Shown here: piece by piece, positions 30,906 through 39,040 of the stretch
Layout: each line of letters begins with the position of its first letter
Numbering within the stretch: position 1 is the first letter of the stretch
Assembly (NCBI RefSeq): GCF_000739715.2
Contig: NZ_BBJC02000003.1
Location: 87,338 to 151,337, forward strand
From: Falsirhodobacter sp. alg1
Lineage (GTDB): Bacteria > Pseudomonadota > Alphaproteobacteria > Rhodobacterales > Rhodobacteraceae
DNA: 64,000 nucleotides
Reading direction: 5' to 3'
Translations under genes and position numbers: made by a program
The notes under the pieces: generated by a model
The model's input: the letters and a program-made list of their open reading frames with translations, nothing else
Told to the model about the DNA's origin: nothing
Database searches by the model: none

Positions 30906-32537
30906 ATGGACTCAGCGATGCGCCCGGTCGACCGGAATGACCGCAACTGGTGGCGTGGTGCCACGATCTACCAGATCTACCCCCGCAGCTATCAGGATAG
31001 CAGCGGCGATGGTGTCGGGGATCTCAGAGGCATCACGCGACGGTTGGAGCATATCGCGAGGCTTGGGGCGGATGCGGTCTGGGTCAGCCCGTTCTTCAAA
31101 TCGCCGATGCTGGATTTCGGCTATGATGTCGAAGATTACTGCGCCGTGGATCCGATGTTCGGCGCGGATGAGGACTTCGACGAGGTGATCGCCCGCGCCG
31201 ACGAACTGGGTCTGCGCGTCATGATCGATCTGGTGTTCTCGCACACCGCCTCCACGCACGCATGGTTTCAGGAAAGCCGCCAAAGCCGCGACAACCCGAA
31301 GGCGGATTGGTACGTCTGGGCAGATCCGTCACCCGATGGCACCGTTCCAAACAACTGGCTGTCGATGTTCGGCGGGTCGGCATGGCATTGGGATTCGCGG
31401 CGGGAGCAGTATTACCTGCACAACTTCCTCAGCTCTCAGCCTGACCTGAACCTGCACAACCCCGAGGTGCAGGAGGCGCTGCTCGATGTGTTGCGCTATT
31501 GGTTGAAAAAGGGTGTTGGCGGGTTCCGGCTGGATGTCATCAACTTTTACTTCTGCGACCGCTATCTGCGAAGCAATCCGCCCCTGCCGCGGGAGCTGCG
31601 CAATGACAGCATCGCGCCTTCGGTGAACCCCTATAACCACCAGTTGCACCTGTTCGACAAGAACCAGCCCGAGAACATCGATTTCCTGCGCCGTTTGCGG
31701 GCGGAGATGGAGCCATATGGCGCGGCCGCCGTGGGCGAGGTTGGCGATGCCCAGAAGGGGTTGGAGCTGATGGCCGAATACACCTCGGGCAATGACAAGG
31801 TGCATATGTGCTATCCTTTCGAGCTGCTTCAGCCAAAACGGCTGACCGCCGACAGCCTGGAGGATACATTCCACCGGATGAACCGGGCGGCCCCGGATGC
31901 ATGGCCCTGCTGGGCCTATTCCAACCACGATACGGTACGCCTGCCGACCCGGTGGAAAGCCTGTGATGCGGCGCTGAAGAATTATGCGGTGCTGTTGATG
32001 TGCCTGCGCGGTTCGGCCTGTATCTATCAAGGGGAGGAACTGGGTCTGCCCGAGGCGGAGGTGGCCTTTGAGGACATCCGCGATCCCTATGGCAAGGAGT
32101 TCTGGCCCGAGTTCAAGGGCCGGGACGGGGCCCGTACCCCGATGGTCTGGGAAAACCGCCCCGATGGCGGGTTCTCGACTTCGGAAAAGCCGTGGCTGCC
32201 CGTAGGCCAATCCCACCTGCCCCTTGCCGTAAGCGAGCAGGAAGGAACCGCCGGATCGATGCTGGAGCATTATCGGGCGGCCATTCGCCTGCGCAAGGAT
32301 CATCCGACCCTGCGCCACGGTGCGATGGATGCGATGTGGACCGACGGAGATCTGGCGCAATTCATGCGCCTCGGGACCGAGACGATCTTCTGTGCCTTCA
32401 ACCTCGGGGCAGGGGATGTCACCGCCCATATGCCTGATGGCAAATGGGAGGCGATCGGCCCTGATACGGGCACTGCGGCACCGGCCAAAACGGTCAAGCT
32501 GGGTCCGTTCGGCTTCTGCCTTGCACGGCGGGCCTAA
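30906..32537 (+). CDS. Alpha-glucosidase, GH13
   Basis: Hydrolyses short alpha-glucosides such as sucrose, maltose or trehalose derivatives in the cytoplasm. The 543-residue product opens with NWWRGATIYQIYPRSYQDSS, typical of oligo-1,6-glucosidase/AglA enzymes, has the catalytic nucleophile Asp210 in FRLDVINFYF, the acid Glu in AAVGEVGDA and the third acid in YSNHDTVR. AGAGGAAACGGC precedes the ATG. It shares a 114-base divergent promoter region with glk. The exact substrate (sucrose-, maltose- or isomaltose-type) cannot be decided; no transporter is adjacent. Confidence 0.92.
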   Translation: MDSAMRPVDRNDRNWWRGATIYQIYPRSYQDSSGDGVGDLRGITRRLEHIARLGADAVWVSPFFKSPMLDFGYDVEDYCAVDPMFGADEDFDEVIARADELGLRVMIDLVFSHTASTHAWFQESRQSRDNPKADWYVWADPSPDGTVPNNWLSMFGGSAWHWDSRREQYYLHNFLSSQPDLNLHNPEVQEALLDVLRYWLKKGVGGFRLDVINFYFCDRYLRSNPPLPRELRNDSIAPSVNPYNHQLHLFDKNQPENIDFLRRLRAEMEPYGAAAVGEVGDAQKGLELMAEYTSGNDKVHMCYPFELLQPKRLTADSLEDTFHRMNRAAPDAWPCWAYSNHDTVRLPTRWKACDAALKNYAVLLMCLRGSACIYQGEELGLPEAEVAFEDIRDPYGKEFWPEFKGRDGARTPMVWENRPDGGFSTSEKPWLPVGQSHLPLAVSEQEGTAGSMLEHYRAAIRLRKDHPTLRHGAMDAMWTDGDLAQFMRLGTETIFCAFNLGAGDVTAHMPDGKWEAIGPDTGTAAPAKTVKLGPFGFCLARRA

Positions 32538-32713
32538 CGGATGCGCATGCTGCCGCCGCTGTTCACGGTCAGCCAGTCGGGCCAACCGACCTGCCGTTCG
32601 AACAGCACCATTGCCCCGCAGGCGGCAATGACACCGAAGACCAGCAGCACCTTCCACATCGGTGGGGGGTGACGCGCCCAACGCGCCATTCGAACAAACC
32701 AGATCAAATTCAT
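32534..32713 (-). CDS. Small conserved membrane protein, 59 residues
   Basis: A leftward frame of 59 residues (MNLIWFVRMARWARHPP at the start, ending GGSMRIR). A basic amphipathic N terminus is followed by one hydrophobic helix (about residues 21-38) and a short polar tail with ERQVGWPDWLTV. Such small proteins are common in Rhodobacterales, as I recall, without an assigned role. Its stop overlaps that of the alpha-glucosidase by 3 to 4 bases. No strong ribosome site is seen, so confidence rests on composition and recognised sequence style. Confidence 0.65.
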   Translation of the reverse strand: MNLIWFVRMARWARHPPPMWKVLLVFGVIAACGAMVLFERQVGWPDWLTVNSGGSMRIR

Positions 32714-32836
32714 GCAGGTGTCTTTCAGCTAGCGTCTATGGTGCTGAACCTAGCGCGCCTCGGGGTATTTGCACAGGACCCCTTGCGCTTGGCAGATAGA
32801 GCCGCGAAAACCGCCGCGCGTGATACGGAGAACGCT

Positions 32837-33286
32837 ATGCCGACCCATCAGGAAGCCCGGAAACTACCCTACAGTGCCCAGCAGATGTATGATCTGGTGG
32901 CCGATGTCGGGTCTTACCCCAAGTTCTTGCCCTGGAACTCTGCCGCGCGCATCCGGTCGCGGACCCCGATCGATGGCGGGGGTGAGGTGATGGAAGCGGA
33001 TCTCGTGATCTCCTTCAAGGTGTTTCGCGAACGGTTCGGTAGCCGGGTCACATTGTGGCCTGAACCCAAGAAAATCGATACAGAATATCTGGATGGCCCG
33101 TTCAAATATCTGAAATCGACATGGTCCTTCAGCGATCTGCCCGAAGGCGGATGCGAAGTGGAATTTTTTGTGGATTTCGAATTCAAGAACGTGATCCTTC
33201 AAAGGATCATCGGTGTCGTCTTCAATGAAGCGATGCAGCGGATCGTGCGCGCCTTTGAGAAACGTGCGGCCGTGCTTTACGGCTGA
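32837..33286 (+). CDS. Coq10/RatA-type START domain protein
   Basis: A 149-residue lipid-binding START-fold protein of the COQ10/RatA group, thought to bind ubiquinone and assist its delivery to respiratory complexes; the E. coli relative was named a ribosome-association toxin. The family signature is clear: [23 protein letters not shown] near the start and [19 protein letters not shown] later. The start at 32837 ([13 protein letters not shown]) has GGAG 6 bases upstream; the long open frame before it has no family match. It overlaps the 3' end of cinA by 10 bases (convergent). Confidence 0.9.
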   Translation: MPTHQEARKLPYSAQQMYDLVADVGSYPKFLPWNSAARIRSRTPIDGGGEVMEADLVISFKVFRERFGSRVTLWPEPKKIDTEYLDGPFKYLKSTWSFSDLPEGGCEVEFFVDFEFKNVILQRIIGVVFNEAMQRIVRAFEKRAAVLYG

Positions 33287-33750
33287 TCCAGCGCCTTTGC
33301 GATCAGCCCAAGGGCATGGTCGCGGGCAGCCAGCCTGACGGCCCCTCGTCCCAATGCCCCGAATTCACAGGTTTCCGAAATGGTCGGTGCGTTTGAACGG
33401 GCAAGGGCAAAGCATACCCGCCCTTCAGGTTTGAATTCGGACCCGCCCGGTCCTGCAATGCCCGTGATGCTGACGGCAATATCCGCAGCAGCGCGATGAC
33501 GTGCCCCTTCGGCCATTTCGCGGGCCGTCTCCTCGGAAACGGCGCCGGTTCTTTCCAGCGTTTCGGGGCGTACACCAAGCATGTCGATCTTGGCCGCATT
33601 GGAATAGGTCACAAACCCGCGTTCGAATACGCGGGATGCACCGGCCGGATCGGTCAGGGCCGCTGCCGTCATGCCTGCGGTGCAGCTTTCGGCGGTGGTG
33701 ATGGTCAGGCCGAGCGCGCTTGCCCGTGCGATCAGGTCGGCGGTATTCAC
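33277..33750 (-). CDS. cinA: CinA-type nicotinamide-nucleotide amidohydrolase
   Basis: Deamidates nicotinamide mononucleotide in pyridine-nucleotide recycling (PncC). The 157-residue product is the stand-alone CinA C-terminal domain, with [22 protein letters not shown] near the start and the conserved [17 protein letters not shown]. It lacks the N-terminal MoCF domain of full CinA. It begins with GTG at 33750, overlapping the pgpA stop (GTGA), so it is the last gene of ispDF-pgpA-cinA. Confidence 0.92.
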   Translation of the reverse strand: MNTADLIARASALGLTITTAESCTAGMTAAALTDPAGASRVFERGFVTYSNAAKIDMLGVRPETLERTGAVSEETAREMAEGARHRAAADIAVSITGIAGPGGSEFKPEGRVCFALARSNAPTISETCEFGALGRGAVRLAARDHALGLIAKALDQP

Positions 33751-34238
33751 ATCAGCACCCCATGGGCAAAACCCGCAGCCAGCATCGTGGCAACGCCTGC
33801 AAACACCCCGGCCCAAAGGTCATCGGACAGCACCCCCCACGGGCCGCCCATGCGGTCGGCCCTGCCCACGAGCCATGGCTTCCATATGTCGAACAGACGG
33901 AAGAACAGGAATGCCGCAATCCACCCCGGATAGGCCACGATTGCCCAATCGCTAAGGCCGTGCCACCAGAATGCGGCAGAGGGAAACAGCAGCGCAAGCC
34001 ACTGGCCCGCAACCTCGTCGATCACGAATTCCGACGGGTCCTCATGTCCGGTACCCAGCTCGGCACGCAGGGTAAAATAGGCCAGCAGGGTGACCAGCAG
34101 CGTGGCGACGAGCAACCCCGGAAAACCGAAAGCGCGGTCGATCAGCAGCCCGATTATTAGCGCCCCCAAGGAGCCCCATGTGCCGGGGGCGGGGCGCAGC
34201 AGCCCCAATCCGAAACCGAGGCAGATCCAGCGTGTCAT
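33747..34238 (-). CDS. pgpA: Phosphatidylglycerophosphatase A
   Basis: Membrane phosphatase forming phosphatidylglycerol from its phosphate. The 163-residue product has several membrane helices and the PgpA signatures [12 protein letters not shown] and [18 protein letters not shown]. It overlaps ispDF upstream and cinA downstream by four bases each (ATGA and GTGA), indicating tight translational coupling. Gene order ispDF-pgpA-cinA is widespread in alphaproteobacteria. Confidence 0.95.
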   Translation of the reverse strand: MTRWICLGFGLGLLRPAPGTWGSLGALIIGLLIDRAFGFPGLLVATLLVTLLAYFTLRAELGTGHEDPSEFVIDEVAGQWLALLFPSAAFWWHGLSDWAIVAYPGWIAAFLFFRLFDIWKPWLVGRADRMGGPWGVLSDDLWAGVFAGVATMLAAGFAHGVLM

Positions 34239-35350
34239 TCCGATACCAGGGCGGCAGTGGCAATGGCGGCAATCCCTTCCTCGCGCCCGGTAAAGCCCAG
34301 GCGTTCGGAGGTGGTTGCCTTTACCGAGACGCGACCAAGGTCCACCGCCATGATCCGGGCCAGTTCGGCCTGCATCGCGGCGGCATGGGGGCCCACCTTG
34401 GGGTATTCACACACCAGCGTTATGTCGCAATTCGCCAGACGGTATCCGCGATCCCGCATCAGCCCGACGGCGTGTTCCAGAAAGATGTGGCTGGCAGCCC
34501 CTTTCCATTGCGGGTCGGAAGGGGGGAAGTGACGACCGATATCGCCCTCGGCCAAGGCGCCATAGATTGCATCGGTCAGCGCATGCATACCCACATCGGC
34601 ATCGGAATGGCCGACCAGACCACGACCGTGTGGCACCTTGATGCCGCACAGCCAGACGTGGTCCCCCTCCCCGAAGCGGTGGACATCATAGCCATTGCCC
34701 AAACGTAGATCCATTGCGCGCCCTTTCAGCAAACCCTCGGCCCGTTGGAAATCCTGCGGCCAGGTTACCTTGATATTATCGTCCTCCCCCTCGACGATGG
34801 CAACCTCGAGTCCCGCGGCGCGGGCCACGGCCACATCATCGGCGGCGGGGCCGCTATGCCGGTCATAGGCGTCGCAGAGGGCGGCATAATCGAACCCCTG
34901 AGGGGTCTGCGCGCGCCACAGATGTTCGCGTGATTCCGTACCAGTCACATGCGTCTCGCCACGCCATAATGCATCCGTGACCGGAAGGGCGGGGGCCGCA
35001 CCGGCTGCGGTGTCCAGTGCTGCAATCACGCGGCCAATCACGTCGGGCGAAACCAGCGGTCGGGCAGCATCGTGAATCAGGACACGGGCAACCCCGCGCC
35101 CGGTCAGCGCTTTCAGGGCGTTATGTACTGATTCCGTGCGACTGCTGCCGCCTTCTACCAGCTCCACGCCCAAGCCTTGGGCAAGGGGGCGATCGTCGGG
35201 GTGGATCACCAGAATCCGCTGCATTCCGGCAAAGGCATCCAGCGTATGGGCCAGCAGGGGGCGGCCCAGCAGGGACTGCCATTGCTTCGGCATTTCGCCA
35301 CCTGCGCGGGTTCCGCGTCCGGCGGCCACGATGATGGCTACGGTGCTCAT
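34235..35350 (-). CDS. ispDF: Bifunctional IspD/IspF isoprenoid enzyme
   Basis: Catalyses two MEP-pathway steps: CTP-dependent cytidylyl transfer (IspD, residues about 1-215) and cyclisation to MEcPP (IspF, about 216-371). IspD motifs are [24 protein letters not shown] and ITPE-like [10 protein letters not shown]; IspF motifs are [15 protein letters not shown] with metal ligands, [20 protein letters not shown] and [17 protein letters not shown]. This fusion is typical of alphaproteobacteria. The start at 35350 ([11 protein letters not shown]) is preferred; 35377 would add nine residues, and neither has a good ribosome site. Confidence 0.95.
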   Translation of the reverse strand: MSTVAIIVAAGRGTRAGGEMPKQWQSLLGRPLLAHTLDAFAGMQRILVIHPDDRPLAQGLGVELVEGGSSRTESVHNALKALTGRGVARVLIHDAARPLVSPDVIGRVIAALDTAAGAAPALPVTDALWRGETHVTGTESREHLWRAQTPQGFDYAALCDAYDRHSGPAADDVAVARAAGLEVAIVEGEDDNIKVTWPQDFQRAEGLLKGRAMDLRLGNGYDVHRFGEGDHVWLCGIKVPHGRGLVGHSDADVGMHALTDAIYGALAEGDIGRHFPPSDPQWKGAASHIFLEHAVGLMRDRGYRLANCDITLVCEYPKVGPHAAAMQAELARIMAVDLGRVSVKATTSERLGFTGREEGIAAIATAALVSE

Positions 35351-35472
35351 ACTGGCGATATGACACGCGGTTTTCATTCTGGAAAGTCATGTCTTCGCCA
35401 CAAATATATGCAAAACGAATAAAAATAAGGCGTTTGCTTTGTTTAGAAGCCTGTTTTCAATTGATGAAATTG

Positions 35473-35478
35473 TATAAG
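35473..35478 (+). promoter_or_regulatory. Possible -10 element before dusB
   Basis: TATAAG inside TTGTATAAGATC, 47 bases before the dusB start, in an A/T-rich gap between divergent ispDF and dusB. No clear -35 is present at the right distance. The nitrogen operon must start in this gap, so some promoter is expected here. Confidence 0.3.
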
Positions 35479-35524
35479 ATCAACTTTCGGCCTAATCCGA
35501 GGCTGACGCTTAAGGTTTAGGCAC

Positions 35525-36511
35525 TTGCCCATCAACATCGCCTCTGTCTCCATCGACCCCCCGGTCCTGCTTGCCCCTCTGGCAGGGATCACCGATTTGC
35601 CGTTCCGTCAGCTTGTCGGCCGTTTCGGCGCTGGGCTGGTGGTGTCGGAAATGGTCGCAAGCCAGGAGGTGGTGCAGGCAAAGCCCGCGGCCCGTGCGAA
35701 GGCGGAACTCGGCTTTGGCGAAGGGGCGACATCGGTACAGCTTGCAGGGCGTGATGCCTATTGGCTGGCAGAGGCCGCGCGATATGTCGAGGCGCAGGGC
35801 GCACGGATCATCGACATCAACATGGGCTGCCCCGCCAAGCGGGTAACCTCGGCCGGTGGTGCCGGTGCCTGCGGTTCGGCCCTGATGCGCGAGCCGGATC
35901 TGGCGCTGACCCTGATCGAGGCGGTGGTGCAGGCCGTGCAGGTTCCGGTGACGCTGAAGATGCGTCTGGGGTGGGATGATGACAGCCATAACGCGCCGGA
36001 AATCGCCGCGCGGGCCGAGGCGGCCGGTGTGCGGATGATCACCATCCACGGGCGTACCCGGTGCCAGTTCTACAAGGGCCGCGCCAATTGGGCCGCAATC
36101 CGTCCGGTGACCGAGGCCGTAAATGTTCCCGTGATCGCCAATGGTGACATCACGGATGCCGATACCGCCGCCGAGGCTCTGCGCCAATCGGGCGCGGATG
36201 GCGTGATGGTGGGGCGGGGCGCGCAGGGGCGGCCTTGGATTCTGGCCCAGATTGCGGCGGCGCTTTACGGAACGCCGGCGCCGGTGGTGCCGCAGGGGGC
36301 TGCGCTCGCCGACATGGTTATCGGGCATTATCAAGCGATGCTGGGATTTTACGGTATCGAGCTGGGGGTGAAAGTGGCGCGTAAGCATCTCGGTTGGTAT
36401 CTGGAGGCGGCAGGGGCGGTCAAGGGCAATGCCCTGACCGAAACCGACCCCGCAGCCGTAGAAAAGGCGGTTCGGGCGGCATTGTCCGAACCTGCGCGGT
36501 GTGCAGCATGA
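35525..36511 (+). CDS. dusB: tRNA-dihydrouridine synthase (NifR3)
   Basis: Reduces specific uridines in the tRNA D loop with FMN and NADPH. The 328-residue product has the Dus signature with the catalytic Cys102 in INMGCPAKRVTS, FMN-contact PLAGITDLPFRQL, and GRGAQGRPW. It is known as nifR3 in Rhodobacter, where it heads the nifR3-ntrB-ntrC operon, as it does here. The start is a TTG at 35525 preceded by AAGG; no in-frame ATG exists before the conserved N terminus. The stop overlaps ntrB (ATGA). Confidence 0.96.
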   Translation: MPINIASVSIDPPVLLAPLAGITDLPFRQLVGRFGAGLVVSEMVASQEVVQAKPAARAKAELGFGEGATSVQLAGRDAYWLAEAARYVEAQGARIIDINMGCPAKRVTSAGGAGACGSALMREPDLALTLIEAVVQAVQVPVTLKMRLGWDDDSHNAPEIAARAEAAGVRMITIHGRTRCQFYKGRANWAAIRPVTEAVNVPVIANGDITDADTAAEALRQSGADGVMVGRGAQGRPWILAQIAAALYGTPAPVVPQGAALADMVIGHYQAMLGFYGIELGVKVARKHLGWYLEAAGAVKGNALTETDPAAVEKAVRAALSEPARCAA

Positions 36512-37611
36512 GCGGCAGCATCGATCACCTGCCCGCCGGAGCAATCTGGGCCAGCCTGCCTGTGCCCGCCCTGCTGATCGATACGGCAAACCTGATTGCC
36601 GCCATCAATCCGGTTGCCGAGAATTTTTTGAATGCTTCGCAGAAAAGCCTGCTTCAGCAACCGGTTCTGGACCGTCTTTCGATTGATGCGCCGATGGATG
36701 AGGCGCTGGACCGGGTTCGGCGCAACCAGTCGGCCCTGTTCATCAATGATGTGGATGTAACCACCGGCGAACGCCCGCCCGTCCAGTGCAACGTGCAGAT
36801 AGCGCCTTTGGGGGATGTGCGCGGCCTGCTGCTGCTGCTGATCTCGCCGCGTGAACTTGCGGACAGGCTGGGGCGTGTGGATGCGGTCCGGTCGGCGGCC
36901 CGCTCCGCCATCGGAATGGCCGAGATGCTCGCGCATGAGATCAAGAACCCTCTGGCCGGTATTTCGGGGGCGGCGCAGCTGATTTCCGAAAACCTCAATG
37001 CCGAGGATCGGGAACTGGCGGATCTGATCGTCGAGGAAACCCGCCGGATCGTGAAACTGCTGGAGCAGGTGGAGCAATTCGGCAATATCCGCCCGCCGGA
37101 ATGCCGCGCTGTGAACATCCATGATGCGCTGGACCGCGCCCGCCGCTCGGCGGTCGTCGGATTTGCCGCAAAAATGCAGATCATCGAGGATTATGACCCG
37201 TCCTTGCCCGCCACCTTTGCCGACGCCGACCAGTTGATGCAGGTTTTCCTGAACCTGATCAAGAATGCGGCAGAGGCGTCGGGCAAGACCGGCGGAACGA
37301 TCCGGTTGCGCACCTTCTACGATCTTGCCCTGCGGTTGCGTCGCAAGGACGGGCAGGGCAGCGCCCTTCCGCTGCAGGTAGAGATCATCGACGACGGTCC
37401 GGGCATCAAGCCCGAGATCGCGGAATCCATTTTCGATCCGTTCGTTTCGGGTCGTGAGAACGGGACAGGCCTGGGCCTCGCGCTCGTATCCAAGATCATT
37501 TCGGATCATGGCGGTATCATTTCCGTCGATTCCGTGCCCGGACGGACCGTATTCCGGGTTTCCCTTCCAGTTGCCCCGCGAGAGGCAGCGCAGCCTGCGA
37601 TGGAGATTTAA
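36508..37611 (+). CDS. ntrB: Nitrogen regulation sensor kinase NtrB
   Basis: Soluble kinase/phosphatase for NtrC, controlled by PII proteins. The 367-residue product has an N-terminal PAS domain (about residues 10-120), His143 in MLAHEIKNPLAGISGAAQLI, an N box (NLIKNAAEASGKTGG) and G boxes DDGPGI and GTGLGLALVSKII. The start at 36508 overlaps the dusB stop; the open frame upstream belongs to the dusB coding region. ntrC starts immediately after the ntrB TAA. Confidence 0.96.
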   Translation: MSGSIDHLPAGAIWASLPVPALLIDTANLIAAINPVAENFLNASQKSLLQQPVLDRLSIDAPMDEALDRVRRNQSALFINDVDVTTGERPPVQCNVQIAPLGDVRGLLLLLISPRELADRLGRVDAVRSAARSAIGMAEMLAHEIKNPLAGISGAAQLISENLNAEDRELADLIVEETRRIVKLLEQVEQFGNIRPPECRAVNIHDALDRARRSAVVGFAAKMQIIEDYDPSLPATFADADQLMQVFLNLIKNAAEASGKTGGTIRLRTFYDLALRLRRKDGQGSALPLQVEIIDDGPGIKPEIAESIFDPFVSGRENGTGLGLALVSKIISDHGGIISVDSVPGRTVFRVSLPVAPREAAQPAMEI

Positions 37612-38976
37612 ATGGACGGCACCATTCTTGTTGCAGACGACGACCGCACCATTCGTACCGTGTTGACGCAGGCGCTGACACGCGCGGGATGCAAGGTGCA
37701 TGCGACCTCGTCGCTGATGACGCTGATGCGTTGGGTGGAGGAGGGAAAGGGCGATCTGGTCATTTCCGATGTGGTCATGCCCGACGGGAACGGACTGGAG
37801 GCGCTGCCGCGCATCTCCAAGCTGCGTCCGGGGCTGCCGGTCATAGTCATCTCGGCGCAGAACACCATCATGACCGCCATTCAGGCCGCCGAGGCCGAGG
37901 CCTATGACTACCTGCCCAAACCTTTCGACCTGCCGGATCTGATGAAGCGTTCGGCGCGCGCGCTTGACATGAAGCGCCGCGTGCCACCCCGTACGGCCGC
38001 ACCGCGTGAAGGTGCCGATGATCTGCCGCTGGTCGGACGCACGCCTGCAATGCAGGCCCTTTACCGGCTGGTGGCGCGTGTGATGAACACCGATCTGGCT
38101 GTTCTGATCACCGGGGAATCCGGAACGGGGAAATCGCTGATTGCCCGCGCGATCCACGATTTCTCGGACCGTCGGACGCAGCCCTTCGTGGTGGCCCAAT
38201 CCGGCGATCTGCAAGGGGCCGACGGGCCTTCGGCGCTGATGTCGCGGGCAAAGGGGGGCAGCCTCGTGTTCGACGAGGTGGCCGATTACGATGAGGATAC
38301 GCAGGCCCGCATCGTACGCCTGCTGGACCAGATGGGCGAACACGCGCCACGGATCATGGCGACCTCGCAAAGCGATCTGCAGGCCCGGATGGAGCAGGGA
38401 TCCTTCCGTCAGGATCTGTTCTACCGTCTGGGGGGCGTGACGCTGCATGTGCCGGCCCTGCGCGAACGGGTGGATGATATTCCGCTGCTGGCCGAACATT
38501 TCTTGGCCCGCGGAGAGCGGGATATGGGCACCGTCCGTCGGCTGAACAGCGACGCGCGTGAACTGGTCCGCGCCTATAGCTGGCCGGGCAATGTGCGGCA
38601 GCTGGAAAATACCCTGCGCCGCCTGATCGTGACCTCGGGCGAGGCAGAGATCACGAAATCCGAGGTAGAGGCCGTGCTGGGCGCCCAGCCCGCGATGGAG
38701 CCGCTCAAGGGCGGGGGCGAGAGCGAGAAGCTGTCGGCTTCGGTTGCCCGCCACCTGAAGCGGTATTTCGATCTGCATGGCGGGGCACTGCCGCCCCCCG
38801 GCGTCTATCAACGCATCCTGCGCGAGGTGGAAGGCCCGCTGATCGAGATCGCCCTTGATGCCACTGCGGGCAATCAGGCCAAATGTGCTGATCTTCTGGG
38901 GATCAACCGCAATACCCTGCGCAAGAAGATAACGGATCTGGATATTCGCGTGACACGGCGGCGCAAGCTGATGTAG
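37612..38976 (+). CDS. ntrC: Nitrogen response regulator NtrC lacking GAFTGA
   Basis: DNA-binding response regulator for nitrogen control. The 454-residue product has a receiver domain (phospho-acceptor Asp in [13 protein letters not shown]), an AAA+ domain with Walker A GESGTGKS (168-175) and Walker B at Asp221-Glu222 (GSLVFDEV), and a C-terminal Fis helix-turn-helix ([19 protein letters not shown]). The sigma54-contacting GAFTGA loop is missing: only 45 residues separate Walker A from Walker B. This matches R. capsulatus NtrC, known to activate sigma70 promoters. GGAG lies 6 bases before the ATG, inside the end of ntrB. Confidence 0.95.
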   Translation: MDGTILVADDDRTIRTVLTQALTRAGCKVHATSSLMTLMRWVEEGKGDLVISDVVMPDGNGLEALPRISKLRPGLPVIVISAQNTIMTAIQAAEAEAYDYLPKPFDLPDLMKRSARALDMKRRVPPRTAAPREGADDLPLVGRTPAMQALYRLVARVMNTDLAVLITGESGTGKSLIARAIHDFSDRRTQPFVVAQSGDLQGADGPSALMSRAKGGSLVFDEVADYDEDTQARIVRLLDQMGEHAPRIMATSQSDLQARMEQGSFRQDLFYRLGGVTLHVPALRERVDDIPLLAEHFLARGERDMGTVRRLNSDARELVRAYSWPGNVRQLENTLRRLIVTSGEAEITKSEVEAVLGAQPAMEPLKGGGESEKLSASVARHLKRYFDLHGGALPPPGVYQRILREVEGPLIEIALDATAGNQAKCADLLGINRNTLRKKITDLDIRVTRRRKLM

Positions 38977-38990
38977 CACCGCAATGAGGG

Positions 38991-38996
38991 TATAAT
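38991..38996 (+). promoter_or_regulatory. Consensus -10 before ntrY
   Basis: A perfect TATAAT 15 bases after the ntrC stop, 45 bases before the ntrY TTG. The best -35 at 17 bases (CTGATG, 38968-38973) matches three of six positions. It suggests that ntrYX-trkAH can be transcribed apart from ntrBC. Confidence 0.4.
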
Positions 38997-39040
38997 CATG
39001 TGCCCGAAGGTTCAGCCCCGTTGGGCAAGGGGACGCCTTT

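Noticed and set aside
36394-36507. N-terminal extension of NtrB into dusB
   Set aside because: The extension is Arg- and Gly-rich shadow sequence of dusB; the ATG at 36508 overlapping the dusB stop fits the family length.
36349-38979. An antisense open frame of about 876 codons over ntrB-ntrC
   Set aside because: Same cause; the plus-strand genes have complete domain architecture, conserved motifs and coupled starts.
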